Of a stretch of DNA of 10,213 nucleotides, positions 1 through 7,437 are shown in pieces. How positions within the stretch are numbered: the first letter of the stretch is position 1; each line of letters opens with the position of its first letter. Source of the stretch: an uncultured Verrucomicrobia subdivision 3 bacterium (GTDB lineage Bacteria; Verrucomicrobiota; Verrucomicrobiia; Limisphaerales; UBA11358); the NCBI GenBank assembly GCA_903861445.1, contig CAIOUK010000033.1, forward strand, positions 1 to 10,213, written 5' to 3'. Under the pieces are notes generated by a model. The model was not told where the DNA came from, ran no database searches, and saw only the letters and a list, made by a program, of their open reading frames with translations. The translations under genes and the position numbers were made by a program.

Positions 1-1110
1 ATTTTCAACGCCTCGGCCTCGCCGTGGCATCTCGGCAAAAACCGCACGCGGCGCGAAATGCTTTCCCGGCTGGCCGCGAAATCAAAGTGCCCAGTGGTTT
101 ATTGCAATCTGGTCGGCGGCAACGACGAATTGATTTTTGACGGAGCCAGCCTTGCTTTCAACGAACGCGGCGAACTCCTCGCCGAAGGCAAAATGTTCGC
201 GGAAGATTTTATCGTCGTGGAGTTGAAAACCGCCGCGCCCTGCCCGCCGGTGGCGATGGCGGAAGAAGAAATGATTTATCGTGCGCTCGTGCTGGGCACG
301 CGGGATTATCTGCACAAATGCGGATTCAAATCGGCCGTGCTGGGCTTGAGCGGCGGCATTGATTCCGCGCTGACGGCGGTGATTGCTGCGGATGCGCTCG
401 GCCGCGAAAATGTCCGTGGCGTTGCCCTGCCCTCGCAGTTTTCTTCGCAAGGCAGTTTGGATGACGCGCAAACGCTCGCAAAAAATCTTGGGATTCAATA
501 TGACGTGATTCCCATCCAACCGCCGTTTGTGGCGGTGCAGGAGCAGTTGAAAACAGTTTTCGCCGGCCGCGCCGAAGACACGACGGAGGAGAATATTCAG
601 GCGCGTTTACGCGGCGTGATGTTGATGGCGCTGTCGAACAAGTTTGGTTCCCTGCTGCTCACCACCGGCAACAAGAGCGAGCTGGCCGTGGGCTACTGCA
701 CGCTTTATGGTGACATGTGCGGCGGGCTGGCAGTCATCAGCGACGTGCCCAAGACGATGGTTTATCGCATTTCAAATTGGATCAACCGCGAGCGGGAAAT
801 TATTCCGGCAGCGTCCATCACCAAGCCGCCGTCGGCGGAATTGCGCCCAAACCAGACGGATCAAGATTCACTGCCGCCGTATGACGTGCTGGATACAATT
901 CTCAACGCGTATGTTGTTGAAGGTCGGGCGGCGACGGAAATCATCCGGCTCGGTCACGACGAAAAAACTGTCCGGCGCGTGCTGCGCCTGATCAACCTCA
1001 ACGAATACAAACGACGGCAGGCCGCACCGGGCTTGAAAGTCACCAGCAAAGCCTTCGGCGTGGGCCGGCGCGTGCCGGTGGCCCGGCGACACGCGGATTT
1101 GAACGCGTAA
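1..1110 (+). CDS. nadE: Glutamine-dependent NAD+ synthetase, C-terminal part (5' end outside window)
   Basis: This enzyme makes NAD+ from deamido-NAD+, ATP and ammonia drawn from glutamine; it is cytosolic and is the last step of NAD synthesis. The reading frame is open from base 1, so the start lies outside the window; the Met codon at 58 is internal. Bases 1-240 encode the end of the N-terminal nitrilase-type glutaminase domain (ASPWHLGK, then VGGNDELIFDG); its catalytic Cys would lie upstream. The synthetase domain follows, with the ATP-pyrophosphatase P-loop SGGIDS at 349-366, then TTGNKSE and the conserved TKPPSAELRPNQTDQD stretch near 820-870. The tail (SKAFGVGRRVPVA) is normal for the family, so the 3' end is intact. 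The next gene starts 33 bases downstream on the same strand and could be read through. NadE is housekeeping and probably marks one border of the polysaccharide locus. Identification is firm. Confidence 0.95.
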   Translation: MFNASASPWHLGKNRTRREMLSRLAAKSKCPVVYCNLVGGNDELIFDGASLAFNERGELLAEGKMFAEDFIVVELKTAAPCPPVAMAEEEMIYRALVLGTRDYLHKCGFKSAVLGLSGGIDSALTAVIAADALGRENVRGVALPSQFSSQGSLDDAQTLAKNLGIQYDVIPIQPPFVAVQEQLKTVFAGRAEDTTEENIQARLRGVMLMALSNKFGSLLLTTGNKSELAVGYCTLYGDMCGGLAVISDVPKTMVYRISNWINREREIIPAASITKPPSAELRPNQTDQDSLPPYDVLDTILNAYVVEGRAATEIIRLGHDEKTVRRVLRLINLNEYKRRQAAPGLKVTSKAFGVGRRVPVARRHADLNA

Positions 1111-1143
1111 CCAAAGTCATTTTACAAAAATCCAAGCCGACAC

Positions 1144-2436
1144 ATGAATCAGCCGCCGCCCAACCCGCAAGTCTCCGCCCGCCCGTTGATGAGCAAACTC
1201 TGGCAGAGCGGCATCATCCTTTCCGCCGCTAATTTTTTGACGTTGGCCATCGGTTATGGTTTTCAGACCATCGTCAGCCGGCAACTCGGCGGCACCAGCG
1301 GTGATTACGGCCTGGTCCTCACCACCATCGTCTTCATCGGCTTTCTCGGCCTGCCGCTGGCGATCGCCTCGCAGGCGGTCACCCATTACATCGCGCGGTT
1401 TCATTTCAGCGGCGATGATGCGCGGCTGCACGGCATGCTCGCGGGTTGCCGCAAATTTCTGCTGCACATCACCATCGCCGGCTCGCTCATCGCCATCGTG
1501 CTCGTCGAACCGTTGGGGCATTATTTCAATGTTCCGCGCACGAGCCTTACGCTCATCGCACTGCTCTGCGTGCTGACCGGGTTATGGGGTTCCTATCTGT
1601 CGGTGCTTTGTCAGGGACTCGGCTGGTTCAAACGGCTCGCCCTCATCGCGCTGCTGGCGACCATCCTGCGGTTCCTGTTCGGCGCGATCACAACCCGGAT
1701 CTGGCCCGTCGCCGAATGGGCCGTGGCCGCCTCCGCCGTCATGGTGCTGGCAAACCTGGTTTTATTTTTCTGGCGTAAAGATTTCCCACGCCGGACGGGA
1801 GTCGTAGTTTCGCCATGGAATTCTGAATTCGCCCAATTCCTTGTCGTTAGCGCCGCCTGTGTCGGTGGTGGCTGGTTTTTTTCCCAAGGCGATCAGCTCG
1901 TGGCGAATAAGTTTTTTTCCAAGGCGGATATTGATGCCTACGGCTCCGCCGGGTTGCTCGCCCGCACGCTGCCGGTGATTTCCGGCCCACTGCTTTCCGT
2001 ATTGTTCACGCACCGTTCCGGCCGCGAACATCATCACGACGACGATCTGCAGGAACAGTTGAAGCTAATCGGCCTTTACGCCTTCGCCCTGATTTTTGGC
2101 GCGGCCGGTCTATTCATGCTGAAAGATTTTGCGCTGCACATCCTGGGTCGGAACACGCCGCAGGCCGCCGGGATGATTGCCCCGCTTTCCATCACCATGA
2201 TTTTTGTCGGCCTGCTTCAAGCCCTTGCCTTGTGGGCGCTGGCCAGCCGCTGGCTGAAAATCTCGCTGTTCTACGGTGCGCTCGGGCTGGGCTATTGGCT
2301 GACACTTTTGTTTCTCGGCAAAAACCCGGTGACGTTGCTGCACACGATGCCCATCTTCGCGGCGATTGCGTTTGGGCTTCTATTTTCAACCTGGCTCATC
2401 GCCATGTGGAGACAAAAACCGGCTTCACAAAGCTGA
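1144..2436 (+). CDS. Wzx/MOP-type polysaccharide flippase-like integral membrane protein
   Basis: A 430-residue, very hydrophobic protein with about 12 predicted membrane segments by eye, near residues 20-45, 55-80, 103-125, 130-155, 158-182, 190-212, 228-252, 264-286, 308-332, 343-366, 370-390 and 398-424. Length, segment number and an N-terminal segment starting just after a short Pro-rich lead fit the MOP superfamily (Wzx O-unit flippases and lipid-linked oligosaccharide exporters). Such proteins flip undecaprenyl-diphosphate-linked glycans across the inner membrane. No single motif proves the substrate, so the function rests on topology and on the adjacent glycosyltransferase and sugar-nucleotide genes. 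A short His/Asp-rich loop lies near residues 295-302. The ATG at 1144 has no Shine-Dalgarno sequence; Met16 (1189) is an alternative start. A transporter of another MOP branch is the main alternative. Confidence 0.75.
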   Translation: MNQPPPNPQVSARPLMSKLWQSGIILSAANFLTLAIGYGFQTIVSRQLGGTSGDYGLVLTTIVFIGFLGLPLAIASQAVTHYIARFHFSGDDARLHGMLAGCRKFLLHITIAGSLIAIVLVEPLGHYFNVPRTSLTLIALLCVLTGLWGSYLSVLCQGLGWFKRLALIALLATILRFLFGAITTRIWPVAEWAVAASAVMVLANLVLFFWRKDFPRRTGVVVSPWNSEFAQFLVVSAACVGGGWFFSQGDQLVANKFFSKADIDAYGSAGLLARTLPVISGPLLSVLFTHRSGREHHHDDDLQEQLKLIGLYAFALIFGAAGLFMLKDFALHILGRNTPQAAGMIAPLSITMIFVGLLQALALWALASRWLKISLFYGALGLGYWLTLLFLGKNPVTLLHTMPIFAAIAFGLLFSTWLIAMWRQKPASQS

Positions 2437-2472
2437 TTTGAATTTTCCCGCCGCTTCAGCCACAATCTGCCC

Positions 2473-3495
2473 ATGCTCTCCGAGGCGGAAAAATTTCAGT
2501 GGCCGCGCGTCACCTTCATCATGCCGACGCTCAACGCGGAACCGTTGCTGGACAATGTGCTGTCGTCCATCGCGCGGCAGACCTATCCGCGCGACCGTTA
2601 TGAAATCATTCTGGCCGACGCGCACTCTACCGACCGCACCCGCGAAATCGCCGGCAAATATGGCGCGATGGTCCTCGACGACAACGGCAAAAACATGGAG
2701 GAAGGCAAACGGCTCGCGCTCCAGCATGCTACCGGTGACTACATCGTTTTCGTGGATTCGGACAACGAAATCACGCATGCCGATTATATTGAACTCGCCG
2801 TGAAGGCGCTCGCGGCCAACCCGCAGGCGCTCGGCGTGGAGGGGTATTATCTGCCGTCACCGAAAATGAGTTCCTTCTGCGCCTATGTCACACACCGTCT
2901 GCACATCAGCGATCCGATGGCTTGGCTGATGAGCGCCAATCCCCGGCTCGTCGCGCGCGACGGTGACATCGAGCGGTGGACGCTGCCGGAAGGAACTTAT
3001 TCCTATCCCCTCGGCGCGAACGGCTTTGTGTATCGCCGCGCGGATTTGCAATCCGTCCAGGCGGACGAAAAATTTCAGGACACGCACGTCGCGCTGTTCC
3101 TGATGAAAAACGGCCAGCGCGAATGGCTGCGGATGCGCGGGCGCGGCGTGCATCATTATTACGTCCAGACGCTCTGGGGATTTGTGCAAAAACGTCGCCG
3201 TGCCACGGTGCATTTTCTCCGCGTGCAAGCGGAAATGCCGGTAAATTGGATGAAGGAAAAACCGCCGGTGCCGTTATGGCTGGCCGCGCTTTACTGCGTC
3301 ACGTTCGTCGGCCCGCTGTGCCATACCGTGCGTGGGCTGCTGCGCGACGGCGACCCTTGCTGGCTCTGGCACCTACCCGCGAGCCTTGGCAGCTTCATCG
3401 GCAACGGCTGGGGCGTGCTGACCTACCGGCGGCGCGGCCAGGACAAGAAGCTTATCGCGGAACTACAGGTGAAACAAACCTTGCGGGGCAAATAA
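2473..3495 (+). CDS. Family 2 glycosyltransferase with C-terminal membrane segments
   Basis: A 340-residue GT2-type (GT-A fold) enzyme expected to transfer a sugar from a nucleotide donor to a lipid-linked or glycan acceptor at the cytoplasmic face of the inner membrane. The N-terminus has the family pattern: strand VTFIMPTLNAE (13-23), ADAHSTDRT (48-56), then VDSDNE (94-99) with the metal-binding DxD. Further on are GANGFVYRR (181-189) and FQDTH (201-205), which correspond to the acceptor-side and catalytic-base (ED-like) regions, although the usual ED is QD here. Two hydrophobic stretches, about 267-285 and 296-316, suggest membrane attachment. It starts 36 bases after the flippase gene and is probably cotranscribed. 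The ATG at 2473 is placed just before the first beta strand but has no Shine-Dalgarno. Donor and acceptor cannot be inferred. Confidence 0.88.
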   Translation: MLSEAEKFQWPRVTFIMPTLNAEPLLDNVLSSIARQTYPRDRYEIILADAHSTDRTREIAGKYGAMVLDDNGKNMEEGKRLALQHATGDYIVFVDSDNEITHADYIELAVKALAANPQALGVEGYYLPSPKMSSFCAYVTHRLHISDPMAWLMSANPRLVARDGDIERWTLPEGTYSYPLGANGFVYRRADLQSVQADEKFQDTHVALFLMKNGQREWLRMRGRGVHHYYVQTLWGFVQKRRRATVHFLRVQAEMPVNWMKEKPPVPLWLAALYCVTFVGPLCHTVRGLLRDGDPCWLWHLPASLGSFIGNGWGVLTYRRRGQDKKLIAELQVKQTLRGK

Positions 3496-3666
3496 TCTGG
3501 CCTGTTACACCACACATCTGACCTTGAGTCCGTAACCCCGTTCGCTTATCCTGATTGTCATCAAAGCGATAATGATGACCGAAACAACAGCTCCCGCGAT
3601 ACAGAGGCAATAGCTTCAACCTTATCATCCGCTCTGACCCGCCATAATCCAAAATAAATTTCCACT
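3496..3666. other. Intergenic spacer, AT-richer, before the sugar-nucleotide operon
   Basis: This is the only sizeable non-coding gap (171 bases). It is visibly richer in A and T than the flanking genes and shows no convincing reading frame. It holds a perfect 7-bp inverted repeat and weak promoter-like boxes: TTGAGT at 3524-3529 with TATCCT at 3547-3552 (17-base spacer), and an isolated CATAAT at 3643-3648 without a good -35 partner. No T-tract terminator follows the glycosyltransferase stop. It most likely carries the promoter of the downstream four-gene operon, but the boxes are weak and the organism's sigma preferences are unknown. Confidence 0.4.
3557..3579. repeat. Perfect 7-bp inverted repeat (possible operator or hairpin)
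   Basis: GTCATCA at 3557-3563 and its exact reverse complement TGATGAC at 3573-3579 are separated by 9 bases. The dyad lies just after a weak promoter-like pair (3524-3552) and about 90 bases before the next start codon. No run of T follows, so it is not a standard intrinsic terminator. It could be a regulator binding site or a small RNA hairpin. By rough estimate a dyad of this size arises by chance in roughly one of ten spacers this long, so a regulatory role is tentative. Confidence 0.3.
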
Positions 3667-4893
3667 GTGGCCGTCTCCGTTTCACATTTAAGCCCGCCAC
3701 AACGCCCGACGCAGGCCGTCATCCTTGCCGGGGGGCGCGGTGAACGGATGCGTCCGCTTACGGACATCCGCCCCAAGCCGATGATTGAGATCGCAGGCAA
3801 GCCGTTTTTGGAACATCAAGTCGAGCTGTTGCGCGGACAAGGCTTCAAAAAATTTCTTTTCCTGCTCGGCTATCTGCCGGACGTGGTGAAAAATTATTTC
3901 GGCGACGGCAGCAAGTGGGGCGTGCAAATCGAATACTCGGTCACGGCAGTTGAAGATTTGACAGGCAGGCGCGTGAAACTCGCGGAGAAAAAATTGGATG
4001 ACTGTTTCCTGCTGGTTTATTGCGATAATTATTGGCCGCTGCCAATGGATAAAATGTGGCGGCGTTTCACCGAAGTGAATGCGCCGATGATGGTGACGGT
4101 TTACAGCAACCAGGACAATTACACCAAAAGTGTATTGAAGGTGGACGACGCGGGCTTCGTTTCCGTGTATGACAAAAAGAAAAAAACGCCGGATTTGCAA
4201 GGCACGGAAATCAGTTTTGCCATCATCCGCAAGGGATTGATTGAGCAGTTGCCGGACGGAAATATTTCGCTGGAAGAAACCTTGTTCCCGCCGCTCATTG
4301 CGAACAAGCAGCTCGCAGCATTTGTCACGCATCATCGGTATTACAGTGTGGGCGATACGTTCCGGCTGCCGATCACGGAGCAATTTTTGTCGCGCCGGCC
4401 CGCGATCATTCTGGACCGCGACGGCGTGTTCAACGAGAAAGCGCCGCGTGCGCAATACGTTCGCAACTGGTCGGAGTGGAAATGGTTGCCGGGCGTGAAG
4501 GAAAGTCTGCGCGCGTTGAACGAAGCCGGTTTCAAAATCATCGTCGTGTCGAACCAGGCCGGCATCAATCGCGGTGCCATGACCGAGGCGGACCTGCACG
4601 ACATTCACATGAAAATGGTCGCGGAAGTCGAGCAATCTGGCGGGCGCATTGACGCGATTTATTTTTGCCCACACGACTGGGACGAGGGCTGCGAATGCCG
4701 CAAGCCGAAGCCGGGGATGCTCTTTCAGGCGCAGCATGATTTCAATCTGGACTTGAGCCGCACCGTGTTTATCGGCGATGATGAGCGCGACGCTCAGGCC
4801 GCTGAAGCCGCCGGTTGCATCCCGGCGCTCGTCTCCGAAAAACGGACGCTGCTGGAAATTGTCAATGAAGTGATCGCAAACACAAAAAAATAG
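3667..4893 (+). CDS. Sugar-phosphate nucleotidyltransferase fused to HAD-IIIA phosphatase (HddC-GmhB-like)
   Basis: A 408-residue two-domain enzyme. Residues 17-240 are a sugar nucleotidyltransferase: signature AGGRGERMRPLT (21-32), KP (37-38), and VYCDNYW (117-123) where most relatives have Gly-Asp. Residues 245-405 are a HAD-IIIA phosphatase of the GmhB/HisB-N type: DRDGVFN with nucleophile D250 and D252, SNQAG (295-299), a Zn site formed by C334, H336, C342 and C344, the KPKPG lysine region (346-350), and GDDERD (370-375). In the known heptose route GmhB removes the 7-phosphate from D-glycero-alpha-D-manno-heptose 1,7-bisphosphate and HddC adds a nucleotide (GMP) to the 1-phosphate; both steps would sit in one chain here. 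The substrate is inferred from the HddA-like kinase in the same operon. An in-frame TAA at 3655 leaves GTG 3667 as the only start before the signature; there is no Shine-Dalgarno. The next gene is 11 bases away. Domain calls are firm, the heptose substrate moderate. Confidence 0.85.
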   Translation: MAVSVSHLSPPQRPTQAVILAGGRGERMRPLTDIRPKPMIEIAGKPFLEHQVELLRGQGFKKFLFLLGYLPDVVKNYFGDGSKWGVQIEYSVTAVEDLTGRRVKLAEKKLDDCFLLVYCDNYWPLPMDKMWRRFTEVNAPMMVTVYSNQDNYTKSVLKVDDAGFVSVYDKKKKTPDLQGTEISFAIIRKGLIEQLPDGNISLEETLFPPLIANKQLAAFVTHHRYYSVGDTFRLPITEQFLSRRPAIILDRDGVFNEKAPRAQYVRNWSEWKWLPGVKESLRALNEAGFKIIVVSNQAGINRGAMTEADLHDIHMKMVAEVEQSGGRIDAIYFCPHDWDEGCECRKPKPGMLFQAQHDFNLDLSRTVFIGDDERDAQAAEAAGCIPALVSEKRTLLEIVNEVIANTKK

Positions 4894-4904
4894 AAAGTTC
4901 AATA

Positions 4905-5939
4905 ATGGCAAAGCGAATTTTAATCACCGGACACAACGGATATATCGGTTCCGTGATGGCCCCGCATCTCGCGGCGGCTGGCTACGACGTGGTCGGCATG
5001 GACACAGGCTTTTTCGGCGAATGCAGCCTCGTGCCGGAGCTTGGTCTCGTCGGCACCATCAAGAAAGACATCCGCGACTTGAACGCCCGCGACTTGGAAG
5101 GGTTCAACGCCGTGGTTCACCTTGCTGCGTTGAGCAACGACCCCATCGGCAATCTCAATGACGGCTGGACCGAGGAAATCAATTTCAAGGCGACCATGAA
5201 ACTCGCCGAACTCGCCAAGGCCGCCGGCGTGGATCGCTTTTTGTTCTCGTCCTCGTGCATCATGTATGGCGCGTCGAGCACGGCCGATGTCACCGAAGAT
5301 TCGCCGCTCGATCCGAAAACGGAATACGCGCGTTCCAAAGTGAAGGCCGAGCATGCACTGGTGAAAATGGCGGACAAAAACTTTTCACCGATTTACATTC
5401 GCAACGGCACAATTTACGGCGTCTCGCCGCGGATGCGGTTTGACACGGTGCTGAACGACCTCGTCGGCCGCGCTGCCACCACGGGTAAAGTGACCGTGTT
5501 CAGCGACGGCAAGCCGTGGCGACCGGTGATGCACGTGCAGGACGTGGCGCGGTATTTCCAGCTTTATTTGGAAGCGCCAAAGGAAAAAATCCACAATCAG
5601 GCCTTCAACTCCGGCGCGAACGATTTGAATCATCAAATCATTGAACTCGCGCAGATTGCCGTCGCGACCGTGCCGGGTGCCAAACTGGAAATGCAGCCGC
5701 AGCCCGGCGCGGATCAGCGCACTTACAAAGCCGACTTCGGCAAATTTGCGCGGACGTTTCCTGACTTCAAATTCAAGTGGAACGTGCGGACCGGCGCGCA
5801 GGAATTGTATGAAGCCTACAAGAAGGCCGGTATCACCCATGCGGATTTTGTGGACAAGAAATTCACGCGGCTGAAATGGCTGCATTATCTTTTGGACAGC
5901 GGTCGTCTCGACGGTTCGCTGCGCTGGAAAACCAACTAA
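4905..5939 (+). CDS. Extended SDR, NAD-dependent nucleotide-sugar epimerase/reductase
   Basis: A 344-residue extended short-chain dehydrogenase. The Rossmann motif is GHNGYIG (9-15), with D33 after the second strand favouring NAD(H). The active site is SSSCIMYG (115-122) with Y141 and K145 in YARSK. WRPVMHVQD (205-213) is the common substrate-side motif of nucleotide-sugar SDRs. The Asp-Glu pair that follows the active Ser/Thr in sugar 4,6-dehydratases is absent (Ser-Cys instead), so an epimerase, ketoreductase or sugar C-oxidation role is more likely than dehydration. It lies 11 bases after the nucleotidyltransferase/phosphatase fusion and 11 before the cupin, so it probably acts on the NDP-sugar this operon makes. 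A weak purine run (AGAAAG) precedes the ATG at 4905. The exact reaction is unknown. Confidence 0.87.
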   Translation: MAKRILITGHNGYIGSVMAPHLAAAGYDVVGMDTGFFGECSLVPELGLVGTIKKDIRDLNARDLEGFNAVVHLAALSNDPIGNLNDGWTEEINFKATMKLAELAKAAGVDRFLFSSSCIMYGASSTADVTEDSPLDPKTEYARSKVKAEHALVKMADKNFSPIYIRNGTIYGVSPRMRFDTVLNDLVGRAATTGKVTVFSDGKPWRPVMHVQDVARYFQLYLEAPKEKIHNQAFNSGANDLNHQIIELAQIAVATVPGAKLEMQPQPGADQRTYKADFGKFARTFPDFKFKWNVRTGAQELYEAYKKAGITHADFVDKKFTRLKWLHYLLDSGRLDGSLRWKTN

Positions 5940-5950
5940 ATTCTAATCAA

Positions 5951-6418
5951 ATGCAAACGCCCCAAAAAATGATCCACGGAGTCAAAATCATCCCGCTGCG
6001 CCAGATCGTGGACGAACGCGGCAAAATCATGCACATGATGAAGGCGACCGATCCGCACTTCATCAAGTTCGGCGAAATTTATTTCTCCTGCGCATGGCCC
6101 GGCACGATCAAGGCCTGGCACATCCACAAAAGCATGACGATTAACAACGTCGTCATGTCCGGTCGCGCCAAGCTGGTGATGTATGATTTGCGCAAAGATT
6201 CGCCGACGCACGGCATGTTGCAGGAAGTTTTCTTCGGTGAAGACAATTATGTGCTCGTGCAAATGCCGCCCGGCATCGCGAACGGCTACAAGGCTTATGG
6301 TGACAAGATGGTGATTCTTGCCAACTGCGCCACCGAGCCGCACGATCCGAACGAGATCATGCGCATTGATCCGTTCACGAAGGAAATTCCCTACGACTGG
6401 TCGCTGAAAAATGGCTAA
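5951..6418 (+). CDS. Small RmlC-like cupin, putative NDP-keto-sugar epimerase/isomerase
   Basis: A 155-residue protein resembling the short branch of the dTDP-4-dehydrorhamnose 3,5-epimerase family, shorter than canonical RmlC (about 180). The RmlC-like pattern is visible: DERG (21-24), WHIHK (56-60) where RmlC has its RGxHYQ catalytic His, NNVVMSGRAKLVMYDLR (65-81), PPGIANGYKA (106-115) and a C-terminal IPYDW (147-150 region). In the PPGIANGY block Asn replaces the His of the usual GFAHGF. A role in epimerising or isomerising a keto-sugar nucleotide made by this operon is inferred. The frame is open further upstream, but ATG 5951 gives the family N-terminus and avoids overlap with the SDR. 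The last 8 bases overlap the kinase start, implying translational coupling. Fold confidence is good; the reaction is unproven. Confidence 0.82.
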   Translation: MQTPQKMIHGVKIIPLRQIVDERGKIMHMMKATDPHFIKFGEIYFSCAWPGTIKAWHIHKSMTINNVVMSGRAKLVMYDLRKDSPTHGMLQEVFFGEDNYVLVQMPPGIANGYKAYGDKMVILANCATEPHDPNEIMRIDPFTKEIPYDWSLKNG

Positions 6419-7433
6419 TCTGGCCTCCACCAAGCTGCCGAAAATCGTCGTCACCCGCACGCCGCTGCGCGTGAGCTTTGCCGGCGGCGGAACGGATTTG
6501 CCCGGTTTTTTTGAGCAGGATTACGGTGCGGTGTTCAGCACGGCGATTGACAAATACATTCACGTCACCGTCAAGCGCCACAACGAGCTGTTCAACGAGC
6601 CCATCCGCATCAATTACTCGGTGACGGAGATGGTGGACACGATTGACCACATCAAGAACAACATTGCACGCGAATGTCTGCGTCTGCTAAAAATTGATCC
6701 GCCGATTTACATCAGCACCGTGGGCGACATGCCCGCCTCGACGGGACTGGGCGGTTCGAGTGCTTTTGCCGTCGGACTTTTGAACGCCTTGCACGCGTAT
6801 CGCGGCGAACGCGTTTCGCCGGGTCAACTTGCCGAGGAAGCCTGCCACATTGAGATCAACGTGTTGAAAGAGCCGATTGGCAAGCAGGACCAATACGCTG
6901 CGGCGTTCGGGGGACTGAATTTTTTCCGCTTCAACCCTGGCGGCGCGGTGAGCGTGGAGCACGCGCGCGTCGGCGAAGGTTTTATCACCGACCTGTTCAA
7001 CCACATTCTGATGTTCTGGACCGGCATGCAGCGTGACGCCAGTTCGGTGCTGACCGAGCAGAGCAAAAATATTCCGGCCAAGCTGGAGTATCTCAGGAAA
7101 ATCCGTGGTCACGCGCATCAAATTCAGGAATTGGCGGGCGCGGGCAAGTTTGATCCGGTCGCGTTCGGAAAAATTTTGCACGAGTCCTGGCTGCTCAAAC
7201 GGCAGCTCGCGAGTTCCATTTCGACATCGGCCATTGACGCGCATTACAAAGCCGCGTTACAAGCCGGCGCGGCGGGCGGAAAAATCTGCGGCGCGGGCGC
7301 AGGCGGATTTTTGCTCTTCATCGTCCAGCCGGAGAAACAGACCGCCGTGCGACAGGCCCTGTCAAAATTGTTGGAAGTGCCGATTGGTTACGAAGTCCAC
7401 GGCTCGCGCGTGCTGCTGCCGTTCGAGCATTGA
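6411..7433 (+). CDS. hddA: GHMP sugar kinase, D-glycero-D-manno-heptose 7-phosphate kinase-like
   Basis: A 340-residue GHMP kinase expected to phosphorylate the anomeric carbon of a sugar phosphate using ATP. All three GHMP motifs are present: PLRVSFAGGGTDLP (18-31), the phosphate-binding loop MPASTGLGGSSAFAVG (107-122) and KICGAGAGGFLLF (291-303). The block IGKQDQYAAAFGG (156-168) is typical of the HddA/fucokinase-like branch rather than homoserine or mevalonate kinases. In the heptose route this enzyme makes the 1,7-bisphosphate that the GmhB-like domain two genes upstream would hydrolyse, and that match supports the heptose reading. The start ATG lies inside the cupin stop region (8-base overlap), so it is probably translationally coupled. 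It is the last gene of the plus-strand operon and ends 4 bases from a convergent gene. L-fucose or another sugar is the main alternative substrate. Confidence 0.87.
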   Translation: MANLASTKLPKIVVTRTPLRVSFAGGGTDLPGFFEQDYGAVFSTAIDKYIHVTVKRHNELFNEPIRINYSVTEMVDTIDHIKNNIARECLRLLKIDPPIYISTVGDMPASTGLGGSSAFAVGLLNALHAYRGERVSPGQLAEEACHIEINVLKEPIGKQDQYAAAFGGLNFFRFNPGGAVSVEHARVGEGFITDLFNHILMFWTGMQRDASSVLTEQSKNIPAKLEYLRKIRGHAHQIQELAGAGKFDPVAFGKILHESWLLKRQLASSISTSAIDAHYKAALQAGAAGGKICGAGAGGFLLFIVQPEKQTAVRQALSKLLEVPIGYEVHGSRVLLPFEH

Positions 7434-7437
7434 GTCG

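Noticed and set aside
58..1110. Reading the NAD+ synthetase as a complete 350-residue protein from the Met at 58
   Set aside because: The frame is open to base 1 and upstream codons encode conserved glutaminase-domain residues, so this Met is internal.
3572..3613. 13-codon mini-frame (MMTETTAPAIQRQ) in the spacer, a possible leader peptide
   Set aside because: It has no ribosome-binding site, no runs of one amino acid and no attenuator hairpin after it; frames this short are expected by chance.
3688..4911. 407-codon open frame on the minus strand opposite the nucleotidyltransferase-phosphatase gene
   Set aside because: The plus strand encodes two intact enzyme domains over the same bases. 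The antisense product has no recognisable motif and is typical of shadow frames in GC-rich DNA.
5876..5950. Upstream start for the small cupin inside the preceding SDR gene
   Set aside because: It would add 25 residues unrelated to the family and a 64-base overlap; ATG 5951 gives the expected N-terminus.
3493..6426. 11-base direct repeat TAATCTGGCCT at 3493-3503 and 6416-6426
   Set aside because: Around a dozen shared 11-mers are expected by chance in 10 kb, and one copy sits in coding sequence with no related context.
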